A stretch of DNA of 36,386 bases from an uncultured Verrucomicrobiae bacterium (GCA_937976685.1 CALJWR010000243.1:1-36386), one strand, 5' to 3'. Counted from the stretch's first letter, positions 1 through 9,279 are shown. Numbers and translations: made by a program. The notes: a model not told the origin generated them from the sequence alone.

Positions 1-223
1 GAGCACAGGGCGTAGATCAACTGGCCGACGATGACCTCCGGGCCGTAACCCCGCCGCGTGTCCTTGCGGGGGGGCGAGGCAGGAGAGAGGGCGCAGCTTG
101 TTGTTGGAGGTCGAAGCGTCGGGTCATGGCCTCGACGGCGAGCAGGCCGGCGTGGAGGGAATGATCGGAGTTGGCGACCAACTGGAGCTTGAGCCGGGTG
201 TGTTTCTTGGTGAAGGCAGGCAT
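1..223 (-). pseudogene. N-terminal part of a frameshifted IS transposase, cut by window edge
   Basis: The minus strand starts with ATG at 223 and reads MPAFTKKHTRLKLQLV, then a 'SLHAGLLAVEA' stretch typical of the N-terminus of DDE transposases of the IS1380/IS4 kind. After RRFDL the similarity moves to a second frame (NNKLRPLSCLAP) and then, at a run of seven G on the plus strand (about 68-74), to a third frame (RKDTRRGYGPEVIVGQLIYALC). Each switch is explained by one extra base. The single-frame product would stop at 17-19. The rest of the gene, including the catalytic DDE residues, lies outside the window. The element is either inactive or carries sequencing errors in homopolymers. The family name is from memory of such N-termini and is moderately sure; that this is a broken transposase is more certain. 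Confidence 0.65.
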
Positions 224-392
224 CCGTTTTCAGACAATCCACGCCGAAATCAATTCACCACCCATCGCAAGCTCTTATCTCACTCGTGACGATTGAGGCT
301 TGAGGATCTGCCTGTGTCCGGCAAAGCACACCTTGACGGCGCGGAGGCCTGAGACTTAGCGTGGCTGCGTAACTTCCAGACGCGAATTCAGT

Positions 393-1250
393 ATGCGAAC
401 GACCTCTCTTGAAATCGAAACGCCAGCGGTTCGACGCGGCGGTTTCACCCTGATCGAACTGCTCGTGGTGATCGCGATCATCGCGATCCTTGCCGGGATG
501 CTGCTGCCAGCACTTTCCAAGGCCAAGGCCAAGGCGCAGTCCATCTCGTGCATGAGCAACTACAAGCAGCTCCAACTGGCCTGGGCGCTGTACGCCAACG
601 ACTACAACGACTTCATCGTTCCGAACGCCATTGGCTCGCGCAATGCCTGGATTGACGGCACCGGCAACAACCTCGCGTACTCGATGCCTGGCGCAACGAA
701 CATCATGACCATCACCAACGGCATGCTGTTCAAGTACAACTCCTCGGCGGCCATTTACGTGTGCCCGGGGCAGCGAGGCGTGCTGATCAGCGGCAAGGAA
801 AACATCCGTTTCAAGCCGGTGCGAAGCTGCTCGATCAGCGGTCAGATGAACGGTGGTACCGACGCCAGCGGCGGCGTGCCGGGTGGGCGCATTGATCCGA
901 TTGTCCTAGCGGGCAATCCTCCGGATGCGTTGGCGCACAAGAAGGTCTCGGACATCAACCGGCCGGGTCCCTCCCAGGCGTTCGTTTTCATAGACGAGGG
1001 CATCACGATTGATGACGGGTATTTCGCCGTGAAGGTCAATCAGGCGGAATGGCAGAACTACCCGGCGACCCGGCACGGTGGCTCGGCGTCGCTGTCGTTC
1101 GCGGACGGCCACAGCGAAATCTACAAGTGGCTCGAGCCGTCCACACTGCAACTGAACGTCAACAAGCCCTACACGGGTTTCGCGGGCACGCGGGCAGGCG
1201 ACCGTGACCTCGCCAAGCTGGCGCGCGCCTACATTGACCCGCCGCGGTAG
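393..1250 (+). CDS. Pseudopilin-like protein with N-terminal prepilin motif and H-x9-DG C-terminus
   Basis: This 285-residue protein has a short basic leader ending at G17, followed by FTLIELLVV and a hydrophobic helix (about 18-40). This is the type IV prepilin/type II secretion pseudopilin cleavage and N-methylation site, with the conserved Glu at mature position 5 (E22). Near the C-terminus is His followed by exactly nine residues and Asp-Gly ([12 protein letters not shown]), the H-x9-DG signature found in the expanded families of such proteins in Verrucomicrobia, Planctomycetes and Lentisphaerae. It should be inserted in the inner membrane and processed by prepilin peptidase; the cargo or role of these stand-alone copies is not known. 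No pilus or secretion genes are adjacent. No strong ribosome binding site precedes the ATG. A strong terminator follows directly. Confidence 0.9.
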   Translation: MRTTSLEIETPAVRRGGFTLIELLVVIAIIAILAGMLLPALSKAKAKAQSISCMSNYKQLQLAWALYANDYNDFIVPNAIGSRNAWIDGTGNNLAYSMPGATNIMTITNGMLFKYNSSAAIYVCPGQRGVLISGKENIRFKPVRSCSISGQMNGGTDASGGVPGGRIDPIVLAGNPPDALAHKKVSDINRPGPSQAFVFIDEGITIDDGYFAVKVNQAEWQNYPATRHGGSASLSFADGHSEIYKWLEPSTLQLNVNKPYTGFAGTRAGDRDLAKLARAYIDPPR

Positions 1251-1275
1251 ATCCGCCGGCCATCGCTCAAGCAAC

Positions 1276-1301
1276 CGCGCCCCGCTGGCGCGTTTTTTTT
1301 T
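1276..1301 (+). terminator. Intrinsic terminator after the pseudopilin-like gene
   Basis: A perfect 6-bp GC stem (CGCGCC at 1276-1281 and GGCGCG at 1287-1292) with a 5-nt loop is followed at once by nine T (1293-1301). It lies 25 bp after the stop codon at 1250. This is the clearest rho-independent terminator in the window. Confidence 0.9.
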
Positions 1302-1790
1302 GGGTGATCATCGAGCAGGTTCAGATCGGACGGGCGGGGGAAGACTACGCCGAGTGCGGATCACGCGGCGCCAGATGCAATCTAGGTTCGCGCTGGCCCT
1401 CGGCGGCCCAACCTCATTCAGGAACAGGCGGTCACTGGCTTGCGAACCGTCCGCCACACCTTGATCGCGCAGGTCGGTCGCAGAAGCGCCAGGAGCTGCA
1501 GACAGGGTGGTCCATCGCCGTCCGCAACGATCGTTGCCGCGAGCCGGCAGGCGGCAAGGCAGGGAGAAAAGGTTCTTGGCCGATCGAACGGTTGGTTGGT
1601 TCGAAAGGCGATCAATTGGGAACCGTGGGCCGGTAGTCGGTGGATTGCGGGTATTCTTGGGAGGTCGGGTTGGAGTTGGTGCCCGACCGGACCGTTGGCC
1701 GCGCGGCGCCATGGCGCCCCTTGCGGCTGGCTTTCGGGGACGGCGTCGTCCAGCATCTTCCCCGCCGCCGACAAACAAGAATCTCCGATC
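1302..1790. other. Gene-poor 489-bp stretch upstream of an oxidoreductase gene
   Basis: No reading frame here shows a recognisable domain. The frame of the downstream oxidoreductase stays open back to 1440, but its extra N-terminus is Arg/Gly-rich and unlike the family. A 14-bp perfect palindrome (GGCGCCATGGCGCC, 1705-1718) and a short inverted repeat CGAAC/GTTCG (1585-1603) are visible. The stretch may hold the promoter for the gene starting at 1791. Confidence 0.4.
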
Positions 1791-2897
1791 ATGAAGAGCA
1801 AGGGACGAGTCAAAGTGGGGATCATCGGATCCCAGTTCGAGGCAGATATTCACGCCGAGTCGTTTCGAATCATGCCCGACGAAGCCGAGATGGTGGCCGT
1901 CGCCTCCCCAACCCCGGGCAACGCCGAGCGATTTGCCCGCAGGCATGGCATTCCCCGTTTCTTCAGGGACTACCGCACCATGCTGGCCGAGTCGGACATT
2001 GAGATGGTGACCATCGCCGCGCCGAACGCGCTGCACGCGCAGATGACGTTGGATGCTGCCAATGCCGGCAAGCATGTCGTGTGTGAGAAGCCCCTCTGCA
2101 TGACTTTGGAGGAGGCCGACCTGATGATCGAAACGTGCCGCCAGCGGGGCGTCTTGTTGCTGTACGCCGAGGAGTTGTTCTTTACGCCAAAGTACGTCAA
2201 GGCGAAGCAAATGGCGGACGAGGGGGCGTTTGGCCGGGTGTACTTGGTCAAGCAGGCCGAGAAGCATTTCGGGCCGCATGCTCCGTGGTTTTGGGATGTC
2301 AACCGGTCCGGCGGCGGGGTGTTCATGGACATGGGTTGTCACGGCATCGCGTTTTGCTGGTGGTTCCTCGGCCGGCCCAAGATCAAGAACGTGCTGGCGC
2401 ACATGGGTACGTACGTGCATGGCGACAAGACCGAGGGCGAGGATGATGCGGTGTGCATCCTTGATTTTGAGGGGGGAGCCAAAGGGATGGTGGAAAACAG
2501 TTGGGCCCGGCGGGGTGGAATGGAGGACCGCGTCGAGGTGTACGGCGAAGGAGGCGTGACGTATGCCGACTTGCACATGGGCAACGCGCTTCCCACTTAC
2601 AGCGAATACGGCTACGGGTACGCAGTGGAAAAAGCGCCGACGACCAAGGGCTGGACCTACCCGGTCTTCGAGGAGTTATGGAACTACGGTTTTCCTCAGG
2701 AAATGCGCCACTTTGCCCGGTGCGTGCGGGGCAAAGACACGCCGGCGGTGACGGGAGAAGACGGGCGCGTTGTCCAGGAGGTTCTCCTCGCGGGGTATCG
2801 GTCTGCCGGGCTGGGGGCACGAGTGAACCTGCCCTTCCGGCCCGCGGGTGTGAAACGACCGATTGATCTTTGGCGGCAGGGTGGGGCCACCGGCTGA
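1791..2897 (+). CDS. Gfo/Idh/MocA family oxidoreductase (cytoplasmic)
   Basis: The product (368 residues) has the family layout: an N-terminal Rossmann fold (about 7-125), the CEKPL motif carrying the catalytic Lys, and a C-terminal alpha/beta domain with a D-M-G-C-H segment corresponding to the D-x-x-x-H catalytic region. Such enzymes oxidise or reduce sugars, inositols or related compounds with NAD(P). The dinucleotide loop is unusual: G13-S-Q15-F-E-A18 in place of G-x-G-x-x-G, so the middle Gly is Gln. There is no signal peptide, unlike the second Gfo/Idh protein in this window (24990-26279). The ATG at 1791 was chosen because the family fold begins right after it; the upstream extension is not family-like. 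It converges with hflX, 32 bp apart. The substrate cannot be told from sequence. Confidence 0.88.
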   Translation: MKSKGRVKVGIIGSQFEADIHAESFRIMPDEAEMVAVASPTPGNAERFARRHGIPRFFRDYRTMLAESDIEMVTIAAPNALHAQMTLDAANAGKHVVCEKPLCMTLEEADLMIETCRQRGVLLLYAEELFFTPKYVKAKQMADEGAFGRVYLVKQAEKHFGPHAPWFWDVNRSGGGVFMDMGCHGIAFCWWFLGRPKIKNVLAHMGTYVHGDKTEGEDDAVCILDFEGGAKGMVENSWARRGGMEDRVEVYGEGGVTYADLHMGNALPTYSEYGYGYAVEKAPTTKGWTYPVFEELWNYGFPQEMRHFARCVRGKDTPAVTGEDGRVVQEVLLAGYRSAGLGARVNLPFRPAGVKRPIDLWRQGGATG

Positions 2898-2929
2898 GAC
2901 TCCTGTTCGGCCTACCCGCGGGGATCGGA

Positions 2930-4219
2930 TCACAAGTCCGCCACGATGTACGGCGCGAATTCGCCCCGAAGGTGGGGGGGAATTCGGGCCTTGAACCGTG
3001 CCGCTTCGCCGAGGTAGCGACGACTCACGATCTGCGCGACTTCGTGGAGCCGCGATATGACCGTGGCGTCCTCATGGGGGATTGCGAGCTCCACGAAGTC
3101 CCGGACGGGACGGAGCCGGCTGCCCAGTTCCGCCAACAGAGCCGGAAATCCCTCGCCCGTCCGGGCGGACACAAACACGCTGTGCGGAAACCGTTCGCTC
3201 CAGCGCTCGAGTTCGCCGCGTTCCCCGAACCGGTCAATCTTGTTGAACACCATCAGCACCGCCTTTCCACCCGCCGCGAGTTCCCTGAGGACCGTGTCCA
3301 CCGCGAGAATCTGTTCTCCGGCGTGCGGGTGGCTGATGTCCACGACATGCAGCAGCAGGTCGGCGTTCACGACCTCTTCGAGAGTGGCCTTGAAGGCCTC
3401 GACCAGCCCGTGCGGCAGCTTGCGGATGAACCCCACCGTGTCGGAAACCAGGACATTCTGGTTGGTCGGCAGCCGTAATCGCCGTGTCGTGGGGTCAAGC
3501 GTGGCGAAGAGCTTGTCCTCCTCCAGTACGCTGGCGCCGGTCAGCGCGTTGAACAGTGTGGATTTGCCCGCGTTGGTGTAACCGACAATCGAAGCCAGCG
3601 GCCATTGGTTGCGCTGTCGTCCTTGACGTTGGGTGGTCCGCTGCCGCCGCACTTCTTCCAGTTCCCGCTTCAGCTTGTCTATGCGTTCCTGCACCTTGCG
3701 GCGGTCCGCCTCGAGCTGACTCTCGCCCTCGCCGCCGCGCATGCCGATGCCGCCCCGCTGGCGGGAAAGGTGGGTCCAAAATCGCGTAAGGCGGGGCAGG
3801 AGATGTTCGAGTTGCGCCAGCTCCACCTGCAGCTTGCCCTCCCGCGTTCGGGCCCGCTGGGCGAAGATGTCGAGAATCAGGTCCGTCCGGTCCAGGACCT
3901 TGCACCCGAAGATGCGCTCGAGGTTGCGGGACTGCGCCGGCGACAGCTCGTCATCGAAGATGACGGTATCCGCCGCCAGTTCCTCGCAACGCGCCGCCAA
4001 TTCGGCGGCCTTGCCCGTGCCGATGTACGTGGCCGCGACCGGACGTTCCAGTCGTTGCGTGCCCTCGCCGACGATCAAGCCACCGGCGGTCCGGGCGAGT
4101 TCGGCCAGCTCGGCGAGCGACTCGCCCACCTCCAGGGCGCCCCGCGTTTTGCAATCCGCGGCGATCAGGAACACGCGCTCGGTTTGCTTCTCGCGAGCGG
4201 TCGAAACAAGTGCTTTCAC
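2930..4219 (-). CDS. hflX: GTPase HflX
   Basis: This 429-residue protein matches HflX end to end. An N-terminal HflX-specific domain (about 15-125) is followed by a coiled linker with the glycine-rich GGIGMRGGEGESQLE segment (156-170), then the G domain: P-loop GYTNAGKS (213-220), switch II DTVGFIRKLPH, NKID for guanine specificity and SARTGEG. HflX binds the 50S subunit and is known to split stalled or hibernating ribosomes after heat or antibiotic stress. Length is usual. The start codon lies about 230 bp from the divergent corA start. There is no hfq or hflKC beside it, unlike in enterobacteria. Confidence 0.96.
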   Translation of the reverse strand: MKALVSTAREKQTERVFLIAADCKTRGALEVGESLAELAELARTAGGLIVGEGTQRLERPVAATYIGTGKAAELAARCEELAADTVIFDDELSPAQSRNLERIFGCKVLDRTDLILDIFAQRARTREGKLQVELAQLEHLLPRLTRFWTHLSRQRGGIGMRGGEGESQLEADRRKVQERIDKLKRELEEVRRQRTTQRQGRQRNQWPLASIVGYTNAGKSTLFNALTGASVLEEDKLFATLDPTTRRLRLPTNQNVLVSDTVGFIRKLPHGLVEAFKATLEEVVNADLLLHVVDISHPHAGEQILAVDTVLRELAAGGKAVLMVFNKIDRFGERGELERWSERFPHSVFVSARTGEGFPALLAELGSRLRPVRDFVELAIPHEDATVISRLHEVAQIVSRRYLGEAARFKARIPPHLRGEFAPYIVADL

Positions 4220-4452
4220 GCGGCGGGTTCAGGCGTGGCACTGGAGCGGTCGGCTGTGATTCGCTGCACCACTCGGGTCAACACGCGGTTTCCCAGATTT
4301 TGCCCCATGCGCCAAACCTACGGACCGAGGCTGTTGGCGTCAAACGCCCCACGGAATGGACTTCTGGCAGCCGGCGCTTGCCTCGGCTTCTTCCACGCCG
4401 CTACCATCCAAGACGCAGTCAGGACATTGACTCGGCTAGGAAACGCCAGACC

Positions 4453-5445
4453 ATGGTTCGCTCATTTGCCTTCACGACGCAGGGGCGCCTTCACACGAAG
4501 GACATTCCGCCCTTCCTGATGCCGACGTTGCTGGCGGATACGAATCTGTTCCTCTGGGTGGACCTGGAGGATCCCACCCCCGAGGAAGCCAAGTTTTATC
4601 TTGAGACCGTCTTCCACTTTCATCCGCTTTCGATCGAGGACTGCATCACGGAGAGCCAGTCGCCGAAGGTGGAGGAGTACTCCCCCAAGGAGGGCGACCA
4701 GTTCACACCCTATCTGTTCATGGTCATCCACGCGGTGGACTACAGCCGGAAGGACGGGGTGTTTGCGACCAGCGAACTGAATTTCTTCCTCGGGAGAAAC
4801 TTCCTCGTAACCTACCATCTCAAGCCGCTGAAAGCCGTTGCGATAGCGGCCGAGCGTTCCCTCAAGAGCAACGTCCACATTGCGCGCGCCCCCGACCGGG
4901 TGGCGCACACGTTGCTGGATCTGATCGTGGACAACTACAAACCGGCGTTGGAGGAACTGGCGCTGGAAATCGCGGAGTTGGAGGACGAAGTCTTGGCCCA
5001 CCCGGATAAGTCCGCGTTGAACCGGTTGCTCCAGGTCAAGAAGGAGGTGCTGCACTTGCGCCAGATTATCGGCCCGCAGCGCGAGGTGCTGGCACGATTC
5101 GCCTCGGGCGATTTCAAACTCATCCGCGCTCATCTGGTGCCGTACTACCGGGACGTCTATGACGGGTTGTTCCGCATTTACGAGTTGTCACAGAACTACG
5201 CCGACTCCCTGACGGGCATCCTCCAGGTGTACCTGAGCATGTCATCCAACCAGACCGGCGAGGTCATCAAGCTCCTGACGCTCATCACGGTGATCACCAC
5301 GCCGGTGATGGTGGTGGGAACCTGGTACGGGATGAACTTCCACAACATGCCCGAACTGGAGAAGGGTTACTGGGTCATCATCGGCATCACGTCCATCGCC
5401 ACTTTCGCCACCTACTGGTACTTCAAACATCGGAAGTGGTTCTGA
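4453..5445 (+). CDS. corA: CorA-family magnesium/divalent cation transporter
   Basis: The 330-residue product has the large acidic N-terminal cytoplasmic domain of CorA, a long helix rich in Leu, Glu and Lys (about 150-270), and two C-terminal membrane helices. The first helix ends in the selectivity motif Y-G-M-N (GMN at 293-295), followed by F-H-N-M-P-E and a second helix (about 303-323) with a basic C-terminal end (KHRKWF). CorA is a homopentameric inner-membrane channel for Mg2+ (also Co2+, Ni2+). The ATG at 4453 was chosen because CorA-type sequence starts here; the open frame extends upstream into the hflX start without similarity. A histidine kinase gene follows after 20 bp, so the two are probably co-transcribed. 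Confidence 0.93.
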   Translation: MVRSFAFTTQGRLHTKDIPPFLMPTLLADTNLFLWVDLEDPTPEEAKFYLETVFHFHPLSIEDCITESQSPKVEEYSPKEGDQFTPYLFMVIHAVDYSRKDGVFATSELNFFLGRNFLVTYHLKPLKAVAIAAERSLKSNVHIARAPDRVAHTLLDLIVDNYKPALEELALEIAELEDEVLAHPDKSALNRLLQVKKEVLHLRQIIGPQREVLARFASGDFKLIRAHLVPYYRDVYDGLFRIYELSQNYADSLTGILQVYLSMSSNQTGEVIKLLTLITVITTPVMVVGTWYGMNFHNMPELEKGYWVIIGITSIATFATYWYFKHRKWF

Positions 5446-5465
5446 CTGGAGCTGGTCGTTCGCCC

Positions 5466-6740
5466 ATGCCCACACGCAAGTCCACGTTTGCAGACAAGGT
5501 GCTCAGCCGCGTCGGCTTGCTGGACGCCGAGAGCGTGCAGACGGTGGTCAAACGGCTGGCGCGCGAGCGGGATTTCCTCGACACACTGTTCAACACGATT
5601 GAGGATGGCGTACTCGTCTTGGATGCGCAGGGGCGGATTGACTACTTCAATCTGGCCGTCACCCGCCTGTTGGGGTTGCAGCCGGAGAGCGCCCCCGGCG
5701 AGCCGCTCTCCCGTTACCTGCCGGAACTGGACCTCGACAAACTGCGCGACTTGGATCGTCACGGTGGTACGACCGGTGTCCGGTACGAGATCGAAATCGA
5801 GTATCCGCGACCGCGATTTCTGCGCGTGTTCGCCGCCCCGCTCGACGGCGAGGCGGCGGGCAGTTCGGGCCTCGCGCTGATCCTCCACGACGCGACGGAT
5901 CTTCGTCAAAAAACCGCCGAAGCCATCGAAAGCGAACGCGTCCAAGCGCTGACCTTGCTCGCGGGCAGTGTGGCACACGAAATCGGCAATCCCCTGAATG
6001 CGCTGCACATCCACCTGCAGTTGATGGAGCGCGAGTTGCGGAAGCTGCGGGCTCTCGGGGCGTCAGGGGACGGGCGAACAACGCCCAACCGCGCGGTGCC
6101 GGCCGTTGACGTGTTGGACGAGATTCGCGGAGTGGCGGACAAGCTGGACCGGTTCCTTGGAGTCGCCAAGGGCGAGATCACCAGGCTCGACTACATCGTC
6201 ACGCAATTCCTCCAGGCGCTGCGCCCCAGCCCGCCCAAAATCAAGCCAGGGTCTCTGAACGCCGTGGCTGCGGAGACCCTCGAGCTGCTCCGGCCGGAGT
6301 TCGAGAATCGCGGTCTCGAGATCGAGGAGCGTTTCGCCCGGCAACTGCCCGAGGCGCCCTTCGACGCCGCGCAAATCAAGCAGGCGCTCGTCAATCTGGC
6401 CAAGAACGCCATGCAGGCCATGACCCGTGGCGGCCGGCTGGTGGTCGAAACCGGTGTCATCGCGGACGGCGTCTGGGTCAGTCTGGCGGACACGGGCACC
6501 GGCATTCCGCGCGAGCAACTCACCCAGCTTTTCCAGCCCTTTTTTACCACCAAACAGAAGGGCACCGGCTTGGGACTCATGATCGTTTATCGGATCGTGC
6601 GCGACCACGGCGGGCGGATTGACGTGGAGAGCCAGCCGGGCCGGGGCACGACATTCCGGATCTGGCTTCCCCTTCAGGAACGCGGTCCGCGCCTGCTCTC
6701 CGCCTCGCCGGAAACCTCTTCGCCGCCGCGACCCGGCTGA
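5466..6740 (+). CDS. Soluble PAS-domain sensor histidine kinase
   Basis: This 424-residue protein has an N-terminal PAS domain (about 36-146), a dimerisation/phosphoacceptor helix with H171 in V-A-H-E-I-G-N-P-L-N, and a HATPase_c domain with N box (LVNLAKNAMQAM), G1 box (DTGTGIP), F box (FQPFFTTK) and G2 box (GTGLGL). This order resembles NtrB-like kinases. I see no membrane segment or signal peptide, so it should sense a cytoplasmic signal. No response regulator is adjacent; the only one in the window is at 17164-17853, far away and on the other strand. The ATG at 5466 sits 20 bp after corA; a GTG at 5436 that overlaps corA is the alternative start. Confidence 0.9.
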   Translation: MPTRKSTFADKVLSRVGLLDAESVQTVVKRLARERDFLDTLFNTIEDGVLVLDAQGRIDYFNLAVTRLLGLQPESAPGEPLSRYLPELDLDKLRDLDRHGGTTGVRYEIEIEYPRPRFLRVFAAPLDGEAAGSSGLALILHDATDLRQKTAEAIESERVQALTLLAGSVAHEIGNPLNALHIHLQLMERELRKLRALGASGDGRTTPNRAVPAVDVLDEIRGVADKLDRFLGVAKGEITRLDYIVTQFLQALRPSPPKIKPGSLNAVAAETLELLRPEFENRGLEIEERFARQLPEAPFDAAQIKQALVNLAKNAMQAMTRGGRLVVETGVIADGVWVSLADTGTGIPREQLTQLFQPFFTTKQKGTGLGLMIVYRIVRDHGGRIDVESQPGRGTTFRIWLPLQERGPRLLSASPETSSPPRPG

Positions 6741-6762
6741 ATTCCGGGACCATCCATCCCTT

Positions 6763-7611
6763 TCAACCGACCGCCAGCGGGTTCGGCTCAGGCTCGGACG
6801 GGCACCAGGCCGGCGGCGTCCAGCCCATCCACTCAACCAGGGCGGCGAGGCTGGCACGGATTTCCGAATCGCGCGTCGCTTTTTCTCGCGTCAGCGACCG
6901 GCGCAACGACAAGACGAGCGCGTCCGGTTTCATTGGTTCGAGGGCCTGTCGGGTGACTTCGCCGTTTTGCCGTTCCCCGATGGCCTCCTGGACGGCGACC
7001 AACCGGGCGAGCAGTTTGTCGGAAGCTTGACGGCGCCGGCCGAGAGTCAGCTCCCGGAGATACCGCCACCGACGGATGTGGCGGCGGAACTCGTGTTGCT
7101 CTGCGGCGGACATCTCCTCGTAGGTGAAAATCTGACTGCGGACGGCTTCCCGCAATCGCTTTTCCATCTTCTTACAACGCGTCTGCAGGCGTCGGGCGGC
7201 GGATTTGCCGGTCGCCACCAGTTGCAGCCCGGCGATCCAGTCCCGAGGCAGCGACCGCAGGCGGGCGCGGGTGGCGCGCCAGCGGCACTCGCGACGGGCC
7301 ATCAGCGACTCGGCCACATCGCGGGCGTCCGCTTTGGGAGCCACCCACTCGATTGCGACATCGGAATCCCGTATTCGGCCGGTCAGGCGGGCGGTGACAC
7401 GTGCCCAAACGCGAAATTGTTCGAGGTTTTCACCGTTAAGCAGCGGGCGGCCCGCGCGCAGCAACAGGCGGACCCGCCGGAGAGTGACCCGCAGACGGTG
7501 GATTTCCTCCGCATTGCCGCCGGCGCGGCAGGCCCGGGTCAGTTCGTCCAACTCACCCAGCAGCCGCCGGCATTGCTGCAGCCAGCGACGATGGAGTTTG
7601 GCGGGCTTCAT
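6763..7611 (-). CDS. CHAD domain protein
   Basis: The 282-residue helical, very Arg-rich protein carries the CHAD (conserved histidine alpha-helical domain) pattern: E-I-H-R-L-R-V-x-L-R-R-V-R near residue 40, and a second His-containing basic helix H-E-F-R-R-H-I-R-R-W-R-Y-L-R-E-L in the C-terminal half. CHAD domains bind polyphosphate and often accompany polyphosphate kinases or CYTH phosphatases. Neither is seen here. The ATG at 7611 is preferred over an upstream TTG at 7665. The 3' ends of the histidine kinase and this gene converge with only 22 bp between them. Confidence 0.85.
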   Translation of the reverse strand: MKPAKLHRRWLQQCRRLLGELDELTRACRAGGNAEEIHRLRVTLRRVRLLLRAGRPLLNGENLEQFRVWARVTARLTGRIRDSDVAIEWVAPKADARDVAESLMARRECRWRATRARLRSLPRDWIAGLQLVATGKSAARRLQTRCKKMEKRLREAVRSQIFTYEEMSAAEQHEFRRHIRRWRYLRELTLGRRRQASDKLLARLVAVQEAIGERQNGEVTRQALEPMKPDALVLSLRRSLTREKATRDSEIRASLAALVEWMGWTPPAWCPSEPEPNPLAVG

Positions 7612-7713
7612 GGCTGAGCACGTCGTTTCGGCGGTGAACGTCCCGTTCGTCCGTGCGGAATTCAATCCGCAATCTGCTACAATCCGGTGACAGCCCCGCC
7701 CGGCCCGGATGGG

Positions 7714-9279
7714 CTATTTCTTCAGCAGGGCGAACTCGATGGAATCCACGAGCGCCTGAAGGGAAGCCGTGATGATGTTCTCACTCACGCCCACGGTGCC
7801 CCACTCGCGGCGGCCGTCGCTGGACGTGATGAGCACGCGCGTCTTGGCCGCTGTGCCGGCCACGCCGTCCAGGATCCGCACCTTGTAATCGGTCAGCTCA
7901 ACGCGACGCAGTTCCGGGAAAGACCGGGCGAGCGCAGAGCGGAGCGCGCCATCGAGGGCGTTCACCGGGCCATCGCCCTCCGCCACGGTGTGATGAACCT
8001 TGGCGCCGACACGAACCTTGACCGTGGCTTCGCACACCGAGGAGGAGCCGTTGCTGCGCATTGAAACGTGGTAGGAATCCACCGTGAACAGCAGCTCCGG
8101 GTTGTGTTCCAGGATGCCCCGAATCAGGAGTGCGAGGGAAGCTTCGGCGGCCTCGAATTCGTAACCTTCGCTCTCCAGTTGCTTCACTTTGGCCGTGATG
8201 GCGCGCGTTTCGGGCGCATCCGGGGCGAGTTTGAAGCCCAGTTCTGCCGCCTTCATGAGGATGTTCGTGCGGCCCGCCATGTCGCTCACCAGGATCCGCC
8301 GCGCGTTGCCCACCGCCTGCGGGTCAATGTGCTCGTAACTACGTGCCACCCGATCAATCGCGTGAACGTGCATGCCGCCCTTGTGGGCGAACGCGGTCTG
8401 CCCCACCCACGGCTGGCGCGGGTCGTGGCGCAGGTTGGCGATTTCGTCCACGAACTCGGAAAGCTCCTTGAGTTTGGGCAGCGACCGCGCCGGCACACCG
8501 CTCCAGCCCAGTTTGAAATGGATCAACGGGATGATGCTGGTCAGGTTGCAGTTGCCGGTCCGCTCGCCGTAGCCGTTGATCGTGCCTTGGATGTGAGTCG
8601 CGCCGGCCTCGAGTCCGGCCAGACCGTTGGCCACGCCGAGGCCGCAGTCGTTGTGGGTGTGAACCCCCACGCGGGTGCTGAGGCTGTCTGTTGCGGCTTT
8701 CACGATGCGCGCGATGTCGCTGGGCAGGCAGCCGCCGTTGGTGTCACAGAGAGCCACGCATTCCGCGCCGGCCTTTTCGGCGGCCAGCCAGGTATCGCGG
8801 GCGTAATCGGGATTCTCTTTGTAGCCGTCGAAGGCGTGCTCGGCGTCGTAGAGGACCGTCTTTCCGTGGTCTTTGAGAAACCGAATGGTGTCGCCGATCA
8901 TGCCAAGGTTTTCGTCCGGTTTCGCCCGCAGCACCTCGGTCACGTGCAGCAGCCAGGTCTTGCCGACGATGGTGACCACGGGGGTTTCCGCCTCCAGAAT
9001 CTGCCGCATCAGCTCGTCCTTCTCCACAGCCACGCCCTTGCGCCGGGTCATGCTGAACGCGGTGATCCGCGCGTGCCGCCACTTGCGGCGCGCCGCCTGA
9101 CGGAAGAATTCGAGGTCTTTCGGATTCGCGCCGGGCCAGCCGCCTTCGATGTAGTGAACGCCAAATTGGTCAAGCCGCTCGGCAATGCGCACCTTGTCCG
9201 CCACGGAAAAGTTGATGCCCTCACCCTGGCTGCCGTCGCGGAGGGTGGTGTCGTAGATTTCGATCTGCCTTCGTTTCAT
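7714..9279 (-). CDS. cimA: (R)-citramalate synthase (long type)
   Basis: This 521-residue enzyme has a TIM-barrel of the HMG-CoA lyase/isopropylmalate synthase family starting with D10-T-T-L-R-D-G-S-Q-G-E-G and the metal-binding H-T-H-N-D-C-G motif, followed by N-G-Y-G-E-R-T-G-N. After about residue 390 comes a LeuA-type C-terminal allosteric domain. The length and the G-S-Q-G-E-G variant fit the long citramalate synthases of Leptospira and Geobacter rather than LeuA. It condenses pyruvate and acetyl-CoA to citramalate, the threonine-independent entry to isoleucine; isoleucine feedback through the C-terminal domain is expected from the family. No leuBCD genes are nearby. The upstream hydroxylase gene is on the same strand, 105 bp away. 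Confidence 0.93.
   Translation of the reverse strand: MKRRQIEIYDTTLRDGSQGEGINFSVADKVRIAERLDQFGVHYIEGGWPGANPKDLEFFRQAARRKWRHARITAFSMTRRKGVAVEKDELMRQILEAETPVVTIVGKTWLLHVTEVLRAKPDENLGMIGDTIRFLKDHGKTVLYDAEHAFDGYKENPDYARDTWLAAEKAGAECVALCDTNGGCLPSDIARIVKAATDSLSTRVGVHTHNDCGLGVANGLAGLEAGATHIQGTINGYGERTGNCNLTSIIPLIHFKLGWSGVPARSLPKLKELSEFVDEIANLRHDPRQPWVGQTAFAHKGGMHVHAIDRVARSYEHIDPQAVGNARRILVSDMAGRTNILMKAAELGFKLAPDAPETRAITAKVKQLESEGYEFEAAEASLALLIRGILEHNPELLFTVDSYHVSMRSNGSSSVCEATVKVRVGAKVHHTVAEGDGPVNALDGALRSALARSFPELRRVELTDYKVRILDGVAGTAAKTRVLITSSDGRREWGTVGVSENIITASLQALVDSIEFALLKK

Noticed and set aside
1308-2576. Minus-strand frame of 422 codons opposite the oxidoreductase and its upstream gap
   Set aside because: It is mostly antisense to the Gfo/Idh gene, has no motif or signal and ends in a low-complexity tail.
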